A stretch of 64,000 bases of DNA, taken from Corythucha ciliata. Taxonomy: Eukaryota; Arthropoda; Insecta; Hemiptera; Tingidae. Position numbers and translations under genes: made by a program. The stretch lies in contig CM075937.1 of the NCBI GenBank assembly GCA_038030265.1, positions 31,414,198 to 31,478,197 of the forward strand, given 5' to 3'. Below the pieces are notes generated by a model. The model worked only from the letters and a program-made list of their open reading frames with translations. It was not told the origin of the DNA and ran no database searches. This document shows, in pieces, positions 11,024-23,051 of this stretch. Position 1 is the first letter of the stretch. The number at the start of each line of letters is the position of its first letter.

Positions 11024-12018
11024 TCTAAGAGCCAGCGACGTAAAAAGTGCTACAATTTGCATACTTTTCTTACCCAGCGCATAAAATCAATAATAATTCC
11101 CTAATAATGGGAAAAATTGTCGGCCTCAATTTGGGTGAGACGAAACCGGTGGCAGGCGGTATGCACTTTTGGGGCGAAGTAACACAAATCCCGGTCAGAC
11201 GGCAAAAACGATTACGCATTGGAAAATATGAGAAATGAATGTTACGTTCCACGCTAACGGGTCCTGCGGCTACGAGCCAAAGGAAAAGCCGATAACCCCT
11301 TAAATTTAAAGTACCGCTTGTCGGTGTCAGGGTATATGGTGCCTATTATGGTATATGGGACGAAAAATTCCAGTATCGAATCCGTTTTACTTAGTCGATG
11401 CATTTTGAAAGACCCCATCGGCTGCACTCTGATTTGCGGCGCATGGAAAATGCGTATTATGAACTTGGTTAAATTAACCATAATTTCACTCACGCTGCTT
11501 CCCAAAATATGTTTTGGGGTGTGTTCTTACCTGAAGTGACACGGGTTTTCTGCGATTGCTTGAACCGTTCATCATAGATTTTTGATTATATTTTTTATAG
11601 GTTTCTTACCCTATTTTCATCCAGAAAAAGTTCACAGAACCTGGGGCCTTATTCACTAACTTTTTTCAACATTGTTTTTTTCAAAAATCATGTTTCCGTT
11701 CAGTTTTCTTAATTTCATGAATGAGATTTTCATGTTTCCACCAAAGCAATGCTTCAATCTCGTTAGAGAATAAGGCCCCTGGTAGCATTAAATGTAATAT
11801 TCAATTCCCGATATTTTTCAATGCGTTATCACGTGAATAAAACGTCTTTGCCGTCTGACCGGAATTTGTGTTACAATGGATCTTTGATGCCGTCTGCCAC
11901 CGGTTTTGTGAAAAATGGAGACAGACAATTTTTTTTCACTAGGGCATTATTCTCGATTTTATGCGTTGGGTAGGAAAGGATGCAAATGGCTGAACTTTTT
12001 ACGTCGCTGGCTCTTGAT
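11024..12018. mobile_element. ~1 kb element with ~175 bp TIRs and a nested MITE
   Basis: Bases about 11030-11212 are mirrored, with mismatches, by about 11844-12016. The outer tips are gagccagcgacgtaaaaag and its complement, and both arms carry the block for ccggtcagacggcaaa. The interior contains a second, smaller inverted-repeat unit (11641-11783). No transposase frame is present. Confidence 0.7.
11641..11783. repeat. Nested 143 bp MITE with ggggccttattc ends
   Basis: It opens with ctggggccttattcac and closes with gaataaggcccctgg, forming short inverted ends. A similar but not identical unit lies at 32082-32224. It is inserted within the 11.0-12.0 kb element. Confidence 0.65.
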
Positions 12019-13230
12019 GTAATTAATAGTGCATGCTAATGAATTCGTATATTTTACACCCAAAATTGCAGTTTTTCGTTTATAACTGCGAACGAATTTT
12101 TTTAGTCCAACTTTCAAAGAAACTCAATCGTGATGGGGGGGGGGGGCTGAATGTATCTACCACACATTTATCATCGACGACGCTAGAGAAGTTTAGATTA
12201 TCAAGACGTAAAATGTCATGACTATACTATAGGGCATGCTGACCGAAATTTTTCTCAAACATGTAAATCCAAAGTTTTACGCTTGAAATGTAAATGGAAG
12301 TTAGGATTAGCACGAACATCACTACATCACTTAATTTTGTGTCACGAGTAAATGGGTGTTCGCTAGATTCCATTAATTTCTCTTCCTCGTGAGGGAATAA
12401 CGAGAGTATAATAAGATAGTGCCCCCTTCCACAACTTAGGAAATGGAGAATTTTACCAATGCAAAAGCGGCCCTTCCTTCACCGCCCAATGAAAGGAAAA
12501 TAGGGTTACTTTCTGGTGGGGAAGGGTAGGATAACTGGGTCAGGACAGGACCACCAACCCCCTATCGACCGGACCAAACCCTTTTACTCCTTTTCTTCCC
12601 TGCTTTCCGTAAAACCTCGATATCATATCTAACCTACACTCAAAACCAACATCCAAAAATAAATTACCACCTAAATAATTATATTTGAAGTAAATATTCG
12701 CAAAAAAAGGCGGAGTGGTATGACAAATCTTGGTCACGAGTAAATAAAAGTAATAATAAAAGTACAAGTAAACAATAAAAGTACAATAACAGAAGATAGT
12801 CCATAAACAACTCTTAACGAATTATTCTAATTTTTAATGAAAATAAAGATGTACCTTATTAATATTATTAGTTTTTAAGCCATACTTGATAAATACTTTA
12901 TTTTTATGGTTTAGGCTTGTTATTGTTTCTTTCTTCTTCTTCTTCTTCTTCTTCCGTCTTCGAATTCAAAATATGAAAAACGTAAAAAAATGTCTCGACG
13001 ATGCTCTAGTCTCCAGGACGGAAAGCTCACGAAAAGAAGAACAAGAAGACGCAGGCAAACGTTTTCTTGATAATGAAAACGGTTCGCGTGTAGTTCAGGA
13101 GAATATTATGCCGGGCGTTTGAAGTTATAGCAGAAAATGAATTAACCGTAGCGAGAAAAGCGCTAAAATACAATGAGGGAGATCACAGGTTCTCTAGTGA
13201 AGCTAGAGAACCTTTGAAACACAGGTGCTA
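12019..13230. other. Intergenic with a TTC microsatellite
   Basis: About nine TTC units lie at 12928-12954 and a G-run at about 12136-12146. Open frames here (for example 12886-13122 plus, 12540-12767 minus) are short and low-complexity. No gene is recognised. Confidence 0.5.
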
Positions 13231-13913
13231 CACTAGAGAACCTTTAAAACACAGGTGCTGCAACACGGGTTTCAGCGCCATATTTGGTCCCTCAGTCGTT
13301 AGACTAAACACAATATCATGAATGAAAAAATTTTCATCGTAACAGCAAACAAACGCGGAACGCGCTCGAAATAAATAAAAATATCCTACTTGTCAATGAG
13401 AACAGGTGATAATTATAATCATATGAGGGACCAAGCATGGCGCCGATTTGCGTGTTGCAGTACCGTGTTTTATAGTGCCTTAGGCCCGTATGCCAAGTCG
13501 TTCCTCGAATTTTCCTCAACCTCAAATCTCCCTCACAAACTGGAAAAATTATAAAATAACATTGTGATTCTACAGTTTGCGAGGAAGGTTGGAGTTGAGG
13601 AAATTTCGAGGAGCGACTTAGCATACGGGACGTGCCTTATAGTGTAGCTAAGGCACTATAAAACACGAGTACTGCAACACGAAAATCGGCGCCATACTTG
13701 GTCCCTCATATGATTATAATTATCACCTGATCTCATTGACAAGTAGGATATTTTTATTTATTTCTACCGCGTTCCGCGTTTGTTTGCTGTTACGATGACA
13801 ATTTTTTCATTCATGAATCATGATATTGTGTTTACCCTAACGACTGAGGGACCAAATAATATGGCGCTGAAATCCGTGTTGCAGTACCTGTATTTTAAAG
13901 GTTCTCTAGTGTA
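13231..13913. mobile_element. Two opposed copies of a ~260 bp MITE around a third foldback
   Basis: Copy one (13231-13486, plus) and copy two (13638-13913, inverted) are the same unit. It has ends near agaacctttaaaac and internal inverted boxes gcgccatatttggtccctca and tgagggaccaagcatggcgc. A third copy stands alone at 23052-23310. The spacer at 13487-13637 is a different foldback, with ends gtatgccaagtcgttcctcg and its complement. A piece of that spacer unit also occurs at about 56992-57040. Non-coding, non-autonomous elements. Confidence 0.75.
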
Positions 13914-14551
13914 GCTAGTGCAATCAAATGGAGCGGTCCTACTAAAAAAATGAATATATGACTGAGGGTTCAATAATTCCTCCTTGAATTCCTAAGCGAG
14001 TTCTTTCCTATATCCTTTTGGCGTATGGGTTTCCCACAAACATTCGGATAATCAGGACAAAAACACATATTATTGTTGCTAAAGTTTTGACTTCTCTCTA
14101 CTCTGAGCAGAAACTTATAGAATACTGAACTGCATCAGTTGTAGAACTCAGCCCCTCAAAAATTATTTGTTTTAAGTTTTAACCTCAGTGTGAGTTAGGT
14201 CGTAACCAGCCATCTGCTAACTTCCGAGGGTATGGAAATGGTTTAAGCTACTACATAGTTTCACACGCGGGTGTGCGAGTATGCCTGTGGCTGCTGTTTC
14301 CGTGAACACATTTGGTCCATGGAAGGAAATGTGTGGGAACATAACACTTTTAAAAATGTGTGCCAGCCAGTTGCACACGAATTCAACTTCATTGTAGTGT
14401 AATAGGGGGAAGTATAAAAGTAAACGTTTAAAATTAATTATTATTCAATTTTTAGTGATTTGGTAAAGCGTTAAGAAGAGACGAGCCAATGGACATCAAG
14501 AGTTTAGTTGGAAATCTCTTCTTATGCGGAGGGACTAATACCGTGGAGCTG
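13914..14551. other. Intergenic, nothing recognised
   Basis: No supported gene or repeat was found in this AT-rich stretch. Confidence 0.5.
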
Positions 14552-14910
14552 TTAAGGCGGGGAGGCGGGTTTCCTGAACACCTTCCCAGTCGCCCCTCTC
14601 CTAAACTTCACACATAAATTTTGGCTCCATTTCTGCACCAATATTAAATTTCAAAGTCTAATTTTAATCTTCAGGAAGTTCTAAAGTGACACCAAAGCAC
14701 TTTAGAATTCGAATGTGTTTCAAGGTAATTTTCCGGCATGGAATTTGGAAAAGCAAGATCTAACGTCACTGTAGAACTTCCTGATGATTAAAATTAGACT
14801 TTGAAATCGAATATTGATGCAGAAATGCAGCCAACATTTATGTGCGAAGTTTAGGCGAGGCGACTAGGAAGGGATCGAGGAAACCCGCCTGAGCCCCCCC
14901 CCCCCCTTAA
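14552..14910. mobile_element. 359 bp TTAA-flanked foldback MITE (copy 1)
   Basis: The unit is bounded by TTAA at 14552-14555 and 14907-14910 and is almost a palindrome. Its arms of about 165 bp contain ggcgggtttcct, ttttggctccatttctgca and ttaatcttcaggaagtt. The same unit recurs at 52860-53250 inside ARFGEF intron 15. TTAA target duplications are typical of piggyBac-like and Kolobok transposons. The class of this unit is inferred from that alone. Confidence 0.75.
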
Positions 14911-15984
14911 GGGAAGATGGAAAGACTAATCCTATGAGCTGTATTATTTTTTTTTTAGTGCTACAGGTTTGCAAAAGCTTATCCTTTCGATTCTCTCCCT
15001 GGAATTCACTCTCTCACTCCTCAATCTAAATTTCATCTGTAATAGTTAACCGGCCGTGGCAAGTGATCCGGTAACAAATTCATGGGTTTATCGTAATGAT
15101 TGGAGGGGGGGGGGTCCGATGTGCCTTTCTACCGACAAGACGATCCAATGTGAATCGTAGGCAGGGGAGGGGGAGGGGATACTAAAAACAATGAGGAAAA
15201 AAGGTTAGTATATGTATTGTATGTAGAAGGAAGATAGAAAGTGCATCACTGACAAGAGACTCCGGCATCGTCCACAGCGGGTCACGTCACAATACAGAAG
15301 CCGTACGCTCCTGTTCACAAAATAAAACGAATTTGTCTAATAGCCAGCCTGAATTCGCTTCCCCACTACCTCCCTTGAGCAGTTTTTTTTCCCCTTGCTT
15401 CCATTACGAGGATTAAGGTCACCCTTCTTTGCCTCTATTGTTGTTGCGACGCTTTTAATTAAGTATAAAGGATGGAAAATAACCCAGAAATGATATACAT
15501 CGGCACCGTAGCGCCCGTGAAATTAATAATTTTTGCACGCTTCTGATAAGGAAGCAACTTCCCAAATAATAAAATACCTAATATACTCAAACACACAAGG
15601 CTGAACTAAAATGTGGTTGATTAAGCACGTGAGGGGGGAGGGTCTCGTAATAATTTTACGACTTCATGGGAGGGACGGTTGAGATTTTTCTGTCCAATAA
15701 CACCCTTCCATAAAGCATTCATAACGAGGAAGATCCAGTTATGACCAGTTAAGGGAAAGGGCCATATGAAGAGAAGGTAAGGGCAGTATTGAATCATTGA
15801 CAAACCCATCCCGAAAGAAGACTACTCTGTTCCTAGACTCTCTGGCCCTCTCAAACACAACTCCTGCGTTTTCTTTGGTCCTTCTTCACCCAAGGGAAAT
15901 TTAGAATCGGAAAACGAAGTCCCTTTTGGTTATTACTTTAGCCATTTTTTCTTCCTCAAATCCTATCAACTTTTTTCATTTTTA
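14911..15984. other. Intergenic, nothing recognised
   Basis: There is a G-run near 15107 and several purine-rich stretches. No gene or defined repeat is seen. Confidence 0.5.
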
Positions 15985-16410
15985 AATTCCTGTCTGTCAT
16001 CCTTAGGTAATTGATTTTTATTGGCAGATGTGGTTTTTTGGTCTAGGTTCACCTTGCAGTTTTATCGTGCGAAATTTCAAATGGGACAAAATTAGTTGAA
16101 TTTTGGGGAGAAATTTAGTCAGTTTTGAATTCTCGTCTGCCATCCTTAGACAATCGCTTTTTGTTGGCAGATGAGGTTTTTTGGTGCCGCCTTGCCATGC
16201 AGTTTCACCGTGCAAATTTTCAAACATGACAAAATTGTTTAATTTTGAGTAATAATATGGCCCCCGTCTGCCCTCGGTTGTCAACCGCTTTTGTCAACAC
16301 GGTTGCTGCTAACCACGTATTTTCATTATGAGTTTCCAGTATGACAAAATAGTTGTATATTTGGTGAAAATTTACCCAATTTAAATTCTCGTCCAGTCGA
16401 ATTTGACTGG
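15985..16410 (+). repeat. Three to four tandem units of ~130-141 bp
   Basis: The phrase gtctgccatccttag followed by ttggcagatg recurs at about 15991 and 16132, with weaker copies at about 16262 and 16388. Each is followed by a block reading roughly caaattttcaaacatgacaaaa. Spacing is 141, 130 and about 126 bases. The units have drifted and have no coding potential. Confidence 0.55.
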
Positions 16411-16730
16411 CAGAGAATGATGTCCTCAAACGGGACGACACGAAGAGTGATGTGTTTAAATTCCATTCATGACAAAAAATGAGCAAAATTTGCATCATCA
16501 AAGCGGCCACCAACTTTGAAAGTAACCGCTTTGGCATGGAAGACGTTTATTTTCCCACTCATGAGCCATGAGTTCCAATCTTCAAAACCTGTGAGAAAAT
16601 ACATGTACCTTCCTTATTTATGGGGCTGGCTCCAGGACCCTCATGCCTGATTGGGGGATAACCATCATGCCCTGAAGGTAACTCATTAAGTCATTGGTCT
16701 TTATTACCTACGCCAGTTCTGAGAAAGCTT

Positions 16731-17032
16731 ACGAGTCTCTCGTGCCATGATCGATCGCGGACATGCTGGCGGACCCGAGCAAAAAGCATCTAAGGTTCGG
16801 GAACTGTCGGGGATCGACTGTGCCCGTAAAGGAGGCAAAAATGAGCTTTTCGCGATGGGCCAGCTATATCTACTTGAATTGAGGCTCTTCTTCGACCCAT
16901 CGTCTATCTACAAAGCTCGAGTTTGGGGTTCTTAATGTGAAACCGGCATCCCCGGCTCTCCGACAGTGCCCTGGGCTTAGATGATTTTTGCCCGAGTCCG
17001 CCAGCAGTCCGTGATTGAGCATGGCACGAGAG
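16731..17032. repeat. ~300 bp foldback, ~85 bp arms
   Basis: The left arm (gagtctctcgtgccatg, ctggcgga, gagcaaaaagcatctaag) at 16731-16810 is mirrored in order at 16950-17032. The short frame at 16747-16935 lies across this unit and is probably not a gene. Confidence 0.65.
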
Positions 17033-17653
17033 ATTCATAAGCAGCGCCCTAGTCAAATCTACACACTTTCAGAAAATGACCCTAAAAATATCCGATGCAA
17101 AAATGAACTAATTTTAAAATTTGATGAAAACACGAATTGAAAACGGGAATGTTGATAATCACGTCGCCTTTCCACTCAGACGAGCAGCTGGATGTGTTTC
17201 TCGAATCGATTCAAGCGTAAAACGCTGCAAATTTTATACATGGGTTTATTATTCATGAATGTAGCCACATCCGGCTTGAAATTACATGAAAATCGACACC
17301 CCACAACCCTATGATCTCAAAACCTTTGAAAATCCCATTTTGGACCCGCTTTTGGCCCATAAAAACACAGGGAGTTAGTTGATGAAACTGATCAGATGTT
17401 AAGACCATATGGAGTCTATGAGCGAAATAACTAGTTTTTCGAGCAATCCTAGGCCTGGACGACGTACGGCGGAATAAATAATAAACCAAAAGCAAAGTGC
17501 GAAAAATTTGGTTTTCTGATTGATCCAACACGCGAAATGGTGTATATTGAAAGAACCGAACCAGCGAAATAGGTTTTTAAAATAACAAAACCAAAGAATT
17601 GTTTTTTTTTCTTTTCAAACAGCCAAAAACCAGCTTAACTATTAGTTTTTTTA

Positions 17654-17792
17654 TGGTGAATTTTACCACTGAGAGTTAAGGTTGAGTTACATTAACTCAG
17701 AATTAATGAAAAAAAATACGTCACAATTTATGTAAACAGTGTTAGAGTTTGGTAACTCCAACCTAACTCCCGGTGGTGAAACTCACCATTAG
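17654..17792. repeat. 139 bp foldback
   Basis: atggtgaattttaccac, then gttaaggttgagttac, at the left is mirrored by gtaactccaacctaac and ggtggtgaaactcaccat at the right. Confidence 0.65.
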
Positions 17793-17910
17793 TGAATTTG
17801 GTTCTTAAAGGAGCGAAATTACACAAGAGCTATGTTTTGAAAGAGACAAATCAATAATGTTTATTTTGGAAACAACCGAATGTGTGAAATTTGGTGGTGA
17901 ATTTGGTTTC

Positions 17911-17984
17911 TGTGGTTTTGGTGGTGGGGTTTTGGTTGGTTTGGTGGTTGGTTGGTGGTTTGGGTTTTGGGTGGTTTGGTTTGG
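17911..17984 (+). repeat. 74-base tract of only G and T
   Basis: From 17911 to 17984 the plus strand contains no A or C. It has many GG doublets and several GGG/GGGG runs separated by short T runs. Such a tract could form two-layer or mixed G-quadruplexes, or arise by slippage. No coding role is seen. Confidence 0.8.
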
Positions 17985-18074
17985 CAGTGGTGGATGGATT
18001 ATCATCATTAATAATATTAACATTTATAACATTTTAATCCTTCCCCAATAACAAGGGGGTGGCACATACCCAAG

Positions 18075-18230
18075 GCGCGGAATCCCTAGTGGATTATTGT
18101 GCGCCACATGGATATGTTCATCTAAGTCTATAGAGTTCCAGAGTCCCTCTTTCCTCGTATTAGGTTGAGGAGGCCCTCGACTGGAGTTTCGCTCGCCGGA
18201 ATATTCTCGAGCGTGTGGGAAGCCCTATAA
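18075..18230 (+). repeat. Fragment related to the GC-rich insertion at 45-46 kb
   Basis: This stretch (cggaatccctagtggattat, then ggttgaggagg, gccggaa and gcgtgtg) matches the minus strand of about 46085-45950, which reads cggaatcctaagtggattat followed by the same blocks. The family end near cggaatcc is shared. It is probably a partial copy of that retroelement-like unit. Confidence 0.6.
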
Positions 18231-18322
18231 GCCTTTTTTTTTCAGTACGAACACAGTTTTTGTTTGTTCTCGCGGCTTTTTCTTCGAAACGTCGGTGGTA
18301 ACGTAAAATGTAAACATACCAG

Positions 18323-20977
18323 AATAGTCCAAGAGCAGATTCAAGAAAAATAGAAAAATCGTGCACTTTTGAGTCGAGCTTTCAAACTTTGTAGGTGTGT
18401 TCTAGATGGCTGATGAGTTGATTTTAAGATTGGAGGCAATCGCGACATCGCATAGGACAGCTTTTATTCAAGATAGCCGTTGGAAATTTTAGTATTTCTG
18501 CCGTTTCAGCGCTTTTTTCAAACTCATTCCGGGTTGAAGCGCTGTTAAGAACTACATTACACCGCTCTGAGTTCGAAAACAATCACTGGAGCGATGAATT
18601 AATACCGCACGTGGATCATGCAGCAGCTTCTTTTACGCGTCTTTACATAAAAAAAATGATTTTCCATGCTCGCCGAGTTTGGATACTAAGGGCATCTCTT
18701 TCAAGTCCATTGAATTCCACCCTTGTCCTAGGGTGTCTACAGCTGAAATTTCGCCTCAAACCCCAAATCGCCCCCTAGCTGGTGGAGCTACAAATGTATT
18801 CTATGCCTCGTGTACAACTCCCTTTCAAGAGCTGAGGATCCCCGATTTGCGCAAGATTTTTTCATGAACGTGTCTCTCACATACGAGGGCGTAATTTGTG
18901 GTTCAGAGCCGATCCATAAAACCAATGTGGCGGCCGTAATTCGAGCTGATTTCTAATAATTACAATATTTCATACGTTTCCGACCTATTTCTCACTCGCG
19001 ACTAGCGTAAATAAGTGTCTCCAGTCAAACATTGTCGTCATCGGGCTTCAAGTAAAACTCCTTCATGTGTAATATTGAATTTCTAACGAAAGAATCGAAA
19101 TATTAATACATGACTAATTCAGAAATAATTTGAGGAAAAATTTGCATCCTAGTTAGAATACCCCCCCCCGCAACTCTATCATTGTCATGCTCGTTTTGTT
19201 GGAATTTCCATGATATTTGGCATCATGATCATATCGCCAAGTGTTTTCAGTAGGGCCATCTTAATGTGTGCTAGTCCACCCAGCATAACCACAATCTTGT
19301 CCTCACTGTAGGCTTCTGGCCAATTCCAATGAACATCTTTGGCGACTTTGAACAGAGGTGGATCGAAAGTAATAACTGGAGTCTGCCCCGGACTGAACAC
19401 GTCGATAGATTTTCGAATAATGATCATGGCGTGAGAGAGGAAGCAGTGCTGTGGACATGGTCATTGGCGAATTAAGCCCTTCTATAACTACATTATTTGC
19501 ATGATGGGCAGCCCAGGAAATTCCACGCTGTGCACTGATGTCGATTTCTGATTCAGTTTTGCTTACCTCAGAAACATGTTGACACCATTCGTCTTCTTTT
19601 GCAAAGCCGTTTCCATCACGCTGATACTCCTTGAAATTTTTATGGCGATTCCAGATCTGTTCAAGACCGTGAAATGTCGGGATATGTGGTGCTACTTTCT
19701 GAGCAGAAACAGTGTGAACCTCAGTGTAGTAACTCAGCAGAGCTTCTAGCTTGTTCCCTGTTTTTTGCACGTGCTTTAAAGGCTATGCTGCGTAGGTGGT
19801 TCCAGGGGGGGGGGGTAACAGCAGAATTACCCCCCAGAAGTATCACTGTAATTTTAAGAATCGATGGTAAATTTAAGATCACGGCTCTTCAAATAGCTTA
19901 ATAAGGTTACCTAATGAGAGTTTCTAAACGTATCCGGCATTTTAGGGAGCCAGATTTTGAAATTATTACTTTATTGACATTTTTCAATGGTTAAATATAA
20001 AACGTTTTTAATATGATTATAAAAATTGTGCATCCCATTCTATATTTCAATGAGGTTCCGTATCTTAGTACACGTCTGTTGGAAAACGTGGAAAAGTGCG
20101 CATGACGGTGATAGTGTTGGGGAGGAGGGGGTATTCTAACTAGGATGTAAATGCCCCCTTGGAAAAGCCAAATCCTTGCTCGAATTATTTCTGAATTAGT
20201 CATGCATTAATATTTCGATTCTTTCGTTAGAAATTCAATATTACACATGAAGGAGTTTTACTTGAAGCCCGATGACGACAATGTTTGACTGGAGACACTT
20301 ATTTATGCTAGTCGCGAGCGAGAAATAGGTCGGAAACGTATGAAATATTGCAATTATTAGAAATCAGCTCGAATTACGGCCGCCACATTGGTTTTATGGA
20401 TCGGCTCTGAACCACAAATTACGCCCTCGTATGTGAGAGACACGTTCATGAAAAAATCTTGCGCAAATCGGGGATCCTCAGCTCTTGAAAGGGAGTTGAA
20501 CACGGGGCATAGAATACATTTGTAGCTCCACCAGCTAGGGGGCGATTTGGGGTTTGAGGCGAAATTTCAGACAGAAGTCCAAGACACCCTAGGACAAGGG
20601 TGGAATTCAATGGGCCCTTAGTATCCAAAATCGGCGAGCATGGAAAATCATTTATTTTTTTTGTAAAGATGCATAAAAGAAGCTGCTGCATGATCCACGT
20701 GCGGGATTAATTGATCTCTCCAATGGTTGTTTTCGAACTCAGAGCAGTCTAATGTAGTCCTTAACAGCGCTTCAACCCGGAAAGAGTTTGAAAAAAGCGC
20801 TGAAACGGCGGAAATACTAATATTTCCAACGGCTATCTTGAATAACAGCCGTCCTATGCGATGTCGCGATTGCCTTCAATCTTAAAATCAACTCATCAGC
20901 CATGTAGAAGACGCCTGCAAAGTTTGAAAGCTCGACTCAAAAGTGCACGATTTTCGAACCTGCTCCTGGACTATAAG
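18323..20977. mobile_element. 2.65 kb inverted repeat with ~850 bp arms and a gene-fragment loop
   Basis: Bases about 18323-19173 are repeated in inverted orientation at about 20120-20977 with high identity along nearly the whole length. Both arms contain gtgcacgattttc, the block encoding PNRPLAGGATNVFY, and the block ending ctaactaggatg. The 0.95 kb loop holds the broken reading frame at 19185-19770. This is either a transposon with very long inverted termini that captured a host or repeat ORF, or an inverted duplication. The arms differ by scattered substitutions and one small indel near 20150. Confidence 0.8.
19185..19770 (-). pseudogene. Frameshifted fragment of a multicopy invertebrate ORF family of unknown function
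   Basis: Two overlapping minus-strand frames (19770-19303 and 19427-19185) together resemble a protein family that I recall from many invertebrate genomes as repeated uncharacterised ORFs. The first frame gives GISWAAHHAN and STALLPL. The second gives SPGQTPVITFDPPLF and KIVVMLGGLAHIKMALLKTL, where the family usually reads GGLHIEM without the extra residues. The join needs a frameshift near 19430, so the copy is dead. It sits in the loop of a large inverted repeat. Function is unknown; association with mobile elements is inferred from copy number and position. Family recognition is from memory only. Confidence 0.5.
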
Positions 20978-22799
20978 AAAGCTTAGAAGATGGAGAAGTT
21001 TTTGTGATGTCTCTTAAGTCACCAGATAAATCCGTTTGGATAAGCAATGTTTTGGAAAACGTATACAAGTTCTGCGGATTTTGTTATTTAAGACAAAAAC
21101 GCCAGAATTCTAGTAGTTTACGATCATGTAAGACCACAAAACGGTCTCTATCCTATGGGGAAAAAATCGCAGTTTTGGAAACAGAAATCACTTGTGGATA
21201 ATGTGTGGCACTAGCCGAGAATTCACTTATTTTCGGTTATTTTTAAAAACGGAGAAAAAATCATAAATCCTTAACGGATCCAGATAGGCCACTTCCGGAG
21301 GTGCCATTCCACTCTACATTAGACGTAAGGTCTGTTCGCGACTCGGGCGCCTGAAAAGCGTTCGCGAGCAGACGAGTATAGTTAGTGTAGCGAGTGTAGG
21401 GCGTTCGCGATGAGTTCAGAGCTACTCCGGGCTGCCCAAAGTTACTCCAATTTTTTGTTATAAATTGATAACTCTTATCTAACATGCACAGGAGTGAGAA
21501 AATATCACGACTGTTGTGAATTTACACTGGATGCTCTGAAAGCTTTCGCGTAACAAAAAATTCCTCGCTGCTCTCGCCTACACCAGCTACCCCAACCTGT
21601 CCTACACTACACTACCCTACACTTTTTCTCCGCGAACAGACCTATACAATTTCGCCCGAAATTGTTTTTCGCACTTAAACGTATCCACCTTGTACTGTTG
21701 AGCCAACGACTTCATGGTAGAGAAGAGGTGGTGGTGGTATCCTTTTCACGGACAATCCTTTGCGCTTATTCCGTTGCTGGCTCCAAAAAACAGATGGGAT
21801 CTAAAAGTAGTCTGCTCAACTCACCCTTATGTTCATTAGTTTCTGACCGCTGGGCTCAATTCAGGACCTGTCAGAATTTATACCTATTTAGCCTAAATGT
21901 AGCTTGCTGTAGCTACCGACAAAGATATTTAACTAGTAAACTTTGAAGGAAATTTTATGCTCTCTATCATTTACTGGTAACATTTTCCCATAGAACGCGT
22001 AATTTGTAAGTTACAAAACATCGAAAAAAATCTTGGTTTTTTGGCCCTCCTGAAGTTTCCTAAAGGAAATTTTGGTAGAAAACTCGTATTATACGTCCTC
22101 ATAAATCCCTGAATGAAACCTCAAAATTTCATTCGACTTCGGAATTATGTCCAGGTAAAAGTAGTAAAAGTACTTGACTTCTGGACTACTGTACTTCGCT
22201 GTGGCGAATATTCAGCCACACAATTTGGCGAGCACCGCAACATTCTATTCTTCAGACCGTATATGAACTGGAAATCGTCGGAAGGAGGCAAATCGCCGTC
22301 CAACCTGGTCAAAGGTTACCACGGTTCATACATCCACGGACATTAAACCAAAAAATCCTCATTTTTCCATTTTTTTCTGAGGGCCCCCACCTGATAGGGT
22401 GCTCGGGGGCGGTCTGTCCCCCCCGATACGCTACTACTAAATTACACTTTTGTTGGTCAAGGGCGGGCACGGCCAGCCCACGGCTAGCAGCTAGCACTAC
22501 CGAGTTTTCAGACTTTCAGGCACGACGCGTTCAATTGCCCTCACAACCATGAAACATGAAATGCACTAAAATGTTGTAGGTATTTTAGAAATGTATTTCA
22601 AATATTGTTATTTTGTATTTCAAGGGACTCTAGTAATGCACTTGAACAGTTGTATTTAAAATACAGGACCAGTTTGTATTTGTATCTTCATGAAAATACA
22701 CAAAGTCACTAGTCAGAGTATTTTGCCCACCTCAGGGACGAATCAAGTCGACAGGCATTGTGAAGGGGGGGGGGGTTCAAAACAATTCAAAAGAACTGG
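20978..22799. other. Intergenic, one foldback, no gene recognised
   Basis: Apart from the unit at 21327-21644 and a C-run near 22420, I see nothing supported. The open frames at 21004-21201 and 21662-21946 are short and unfamiliar. Confidence 0.45.
21327..21644. repeat. ~320 bp MITE with ggtctgttcgcg ends
   Basis: The unit opens with aaggtctgttcgcg and closes with cgcgaacagacct. Inside both ends are related gtgtag-rich boxes (tagtgtagcgagtgtaggg against ccctacacttt). Non-coding. Confidence 0.65.
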
Positions 22800-23048
22800 C
22801 TAAAGCCCAGTTCACACGTGTCATGCACGCTTGCGATCCGACACCGATCATGCATTTTTTGATAGGTGTGGGGACCGTAATAGGCGTTAATACTGAATAA
22901 TTGACGGCTATTAGGCTTCTCAGCCCTCTCAGATTGCCTTTCCAACCCAAATATAGTCTAACCGTTACGAGGGTTTCCATAGTCTCCGATCGACGTGCAT
23001 GATCGGTGTCGGATCGGAAGCGTGCATGATAGGTGTGAACCTGCCTTA
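22800..23048. repeat. ~250 bp foldback, ~55 bp arms
   Basis: The left arm has cacgcttgcgatccgacacc and gatcatgca. The right arm has tgcatgatcggtgtcggatc and cgtgcatgataggtgtgaac. The MITE at 23052-23310 is inserted at its right edge. Confidence 0.75.
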
Positions 23049-23051
23049 ACT

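Noticed and set aside
12886..13122. Small plus-strand frame ending in a charged C-terminus
   Set aside because: Its first part is a translated TTC microsatellite and the rest has no recognisable feature.
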